From an uncultured Bifidobacterium sp. (lineage in GTDB: Bacteria > Actinomycetota > Actinomycetes > Actinomycetales > Bifidobacteriaceae): a stretch of 7,574 nt of DNA. Each line of letters begins with the position of its first letter. Position 1 is the first letter of the stretch. Below, piece after piece: positions 5,719-7,574 of the stretch. The position numbers and the translations under genes are program-made. The notes under the pieces were generated by a model, which was not told the origin of the DNA, did not search any database, and saw nothing but the letters and a program-made list of their open reading frames with translations. The stretch is from contig CALEGL010000040.1 in assembly GCA_937876495.1 (NCBI GenBank), positions 1 to 7,574 of the forward strand. The letters are read 5' to 3'.

Positions 5719-7574
5719 TCAGCTGTGTCGGCGACCGCGAATCGTCCTACCGCGGCGGGACGGCGGCAGGCCGTTCTCATCAAGATCCTCGATGTCATCG
5801 CCCCCACGCGACGCCTTCGAGTCCCCATCGACGGATCCGTTGGCGTTCCCCTTGTCCTTCGCGGGAACCTCAATCCGATGAAACACCACCGTCTTCTCGG
5901 GGTCGAAGGCCTTGTCGATATCGGTGATCCGTTCCGTGGGCGCGTCGTCCCGTCCCGGGCGGGACTCCGCCGCATTCCCATCGCCGCCGGCGCGTTTCGT
6001 CCGCGGCACCTCGATGACATGGCCGGATTCCTCCGCTTCCTCGCTCTCGCGCGCGACGGATGACGGAACGGACGGGACGGCACCGGTTTTCGCGCCGGTC
6101 GCCGGATCCGCCCCGCGCACGACGGCGACGGGGGACCCCGCATCCCCGGACTCGATGGACCGGGGGCGCAGAGGCTCCCGCTTGAGCCTCGGAGGCCTGC
6201 GCGTGGAGACGAACAGCGGCTGGATCTCGATCAGCGGGTTGTAGGGCGCCAGGCCGAACCACTTGACCGGGGAGCCAGCCACATGGCGGATGGCGTACTT
6301 GACCTGCAGGGAGAGCGCGCCACGGGCGGAGATGTTGGATTCGGGCATGAGGGCCTTGTGGACGAGCACGTAGCGGATGGTGCCGATGCCGGGGTCCGCG
6401 TCCACCTTCGGGTAGACGTAGCTCTGCCGCGGCAGCTCGCCCGTCTTCGACAGGTCATGCATGATCTGGTGGATGTAGGCCGGGATGGACTGGGAGACCT
6501 TGAACCCCAGCCGGATGCGCACCCGGAACAGGTAGTCCGTTCCGAAGTCCTCGACGGAGTACTCGCGGGTGAACGGCTCGTCGGTCGTCTGCACGGACAC
6601 GGCCCACCAGGCGCGGGCGCGCTTGGGATGGTCGGCGAAGATGGAGAAGAAGATGTCCGTGTCGAGGCGCTTCATCTCCCAATCGGAGGTCAGATAGACG
6701 ATGTTGTCGGCGAAGTAGGTGATGCGGAAGTCGCCGTGAAGCTTCTCCAGCGCGGGAAGGAAGTCCTTGGGCCGCATGTGCCGGCGCTGCGAGCGCTCGA
6801 TCTTCGTGCCGTCGTTCCACGTCACCATGATGACGAGGATCGCCACGGTGAGCAGCATGGTGAACCAGCCGCCGTGCAGGAACTTCGCCATCGAGGCGAT
6901 GAAGAACATGATCTGGATGGACAGGAACACCAGCGTGAACACCACCGCGCCCAGACGACGCCGGTGGTACCACATGTGCACGGCTTGCAGCACGGTGGTG
7001 GCAATCATCGTGATGGTGAGCGCCAGACCATAGGCCGCGGAGATGTGCTCCGAATCCTTGAACAGGGCGAGCACGAGCAGCGTCGCCGCGCACAGCACCC
7101 CATTGACGACGGGGATGTACAGCTGGCCACGGGTGCGGGCCGGATAGCGCACCTGCAGATGAGGCATCCAGTTGAGACCGGTGGCCTCGGAGACCATGGT
7201 GAACGCCCCGGTGATCAGCGCCTGGGAGGCGATGATGCCGGCCGTCACGGACAGCGCGACCGCGAAGTAGCGCACGTCGGGGTTCATCATCTGGAAGAAG
7301 GGATTGAGGGCGTCGACGTCGGCCAGGGCCTTGTTGTTCTGGTTGCGCAGCATCCAGGCGCCCTGTCCGAAGTAGTTGAGGACGAGGGCCACCTTGATGA
7401 AGGGCCAGGTGAAGTAGATGTTGCCGCGTCCCTCATTCGCCCTAACCGAGTCCAAGCCCCCGGCCCCGTACGTACACCGGACGCCGGTGCCCATCAGCGC
7501 TATGCCGGCCGCGGTGTTCGGCCTGCCCTGGAACACCACGCGCTCGAACGGGTGTACCGCCGCGAACACGGTCC
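5719..7574 (-). CDS. kup: Kup-family K+ uptake transporter, N-terminus outside window
   Basis: Proton-coupled K+ importer of the KUP/HAK/KT family in the cytoplasmic membrane. The visible ~617 residues run in frame to the window edge. Numbered from a GTG at 7569 (internal, not the true start), they show LVLNYFGQGAW (62-72), IIASQALITGAFTMVSEA (112-129), GQLYIPVVNGVL (148-159), AAYGLALTITMIATTV (178-193), a TM near 206-226, and AKFLHGGW...W (228-251), all family landmarks. A soluble cytoplasmic domain follows (about 265-470), then a ~145-residue hydrophilic tail of mixed charge ending in a basic run. The first membrane helices, including the GDIGTSPLY-type motif, are missing. At fragment residues 29-46 the near-invariant TGAEALYSDMGH-type motif reads CTYGAGGLDSVRANE with no length change: either sequence error near the end of the window or a real loss of a key acidic residue. 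Family call is certain; functionality depends on that stretch. Confidence 0.93.
   Translation of the reverse strand, partial: TVFAAVHPFERVVFQGRPNTAAGIALMGTGVRCTYGAGGLDSVRANEGRGNIYFTWPFIKVALVLNYFGQGAWMLRNQNNKALADVDALNPFFQMMNPDVRYFAVALSVTAGIIASQALITGAFTMVSEATGLNWMPHLQVRYPARTRGQLYIPVVNGVLCAATLLVLALFKDSEHISAAYGLALTITMIATTVLQAVHMWYHRRRLGAVVFTLVFLSIQIMFFIASMAKFLHGGWFTMLLTVAILVIMVTWNDGTKIERSQRRHMRPKDFLPALEKLHGDFRITYFADNIVYLTSDWEMKRLDTDIFFSIFADHPKRARAWWAVSVQTTDEPFTREYSVEDFGTDYLFRVRIRLGFKVSQSIPAYIHQIMHDLSKTGELPRQSYVYPKVDADPGIGTIRYVLVHKALMPESNISARGALSLQVKYAIRHVAGSPVKWFGLAPYNPLIEIQPLFVSTRRPPRLKREPLRPRSIESGDAGSPVAVVRGADPATGAKTGAVPSVPSSVARESEEAEESGHVIEVPRTKRAGGDGNAAESRPGRDDAPTERITDIDKAFDPEKTVVFHRIEVPAKDKGNANGSVDGDSKASRGGDDIEDLDENGLPPSRRGRTIRGRRHS

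Noticed and set aside
7432..7490. Frameshift in kup, or a diversity-generating retroelement target
   Set aside because: Length is unchanged and other frames contain stops without the motif, so no frameshift. No template repeat or reverse transcriptase is present, and the altered codons are not confined to adenine positions in any visible copy.

Overview
The window looks like a stretch of a high-GC Gram-positive chromosome, most likely Bifidobacterium or a close relative in the Bifidobacteriaceae. This rests on the strong G/C preference at third codon positions, the Kup and class II amidotransferase protein styles, and an actinobacterial-type TANNNT promoter sitting right against a start codon. 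The genus is inferred from protein recognition, not from a marker gene.

Layout, left to right. (1) 1-484, minus strand: N-terminal part of an NRAMP-family Mn2+/metal transporter (mntH), cut by the window edge. (2) 485-900: gene-free divergent intergenic region of about 400 bp with two short inverted repeats and no convincing ORF. (3) 901-3725, plus strand: a two-gene operon with a 4-nt ATGA overlap. It encodes a MacB/FtsX-type ABC permease and an ABC-ATPase-like protein. The second protein has lost Walker A, the LSGGQ signature and the H-loop histidine, keeps Walker B and the Q-loop, and carries a very acidic disordered N-terminal half. This pair is the most unusual thing in the window. (4) 3762-4502, minus: an HD-domain phosphohydrolase-like protein, convergent with the ABC pair and probably read from a leaderless promoter. 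(5) 4503-4689: purine-rich spacer with a good intrinsic terminator for the upstream minus-strand gene. (6) 4690-5556, minus: class II (Ntn-type) glutamine amidotransferase of the YafJ/EgtC type. (7) 5557-5718: short spacer. (8) 5719-7574, minus: Kup-family K+ transporter, truncated at its N-terminus by the window edge, with a long hydrophilic C-terminal tail.

The Mn2+ and K+ transporters, HD protein and amidotransferase look like ordinary chromosomal genes, mostly separate transcription units on the minus strand. The plus-strand ABC pair sits among them as an island. I see no mobile element, CRISPR array, tRNA or rRNA. The last ~70 bp encode a badly eroded version of one of the most conserved Kup motifs, which may be sequence error at a contig end or a real defect.
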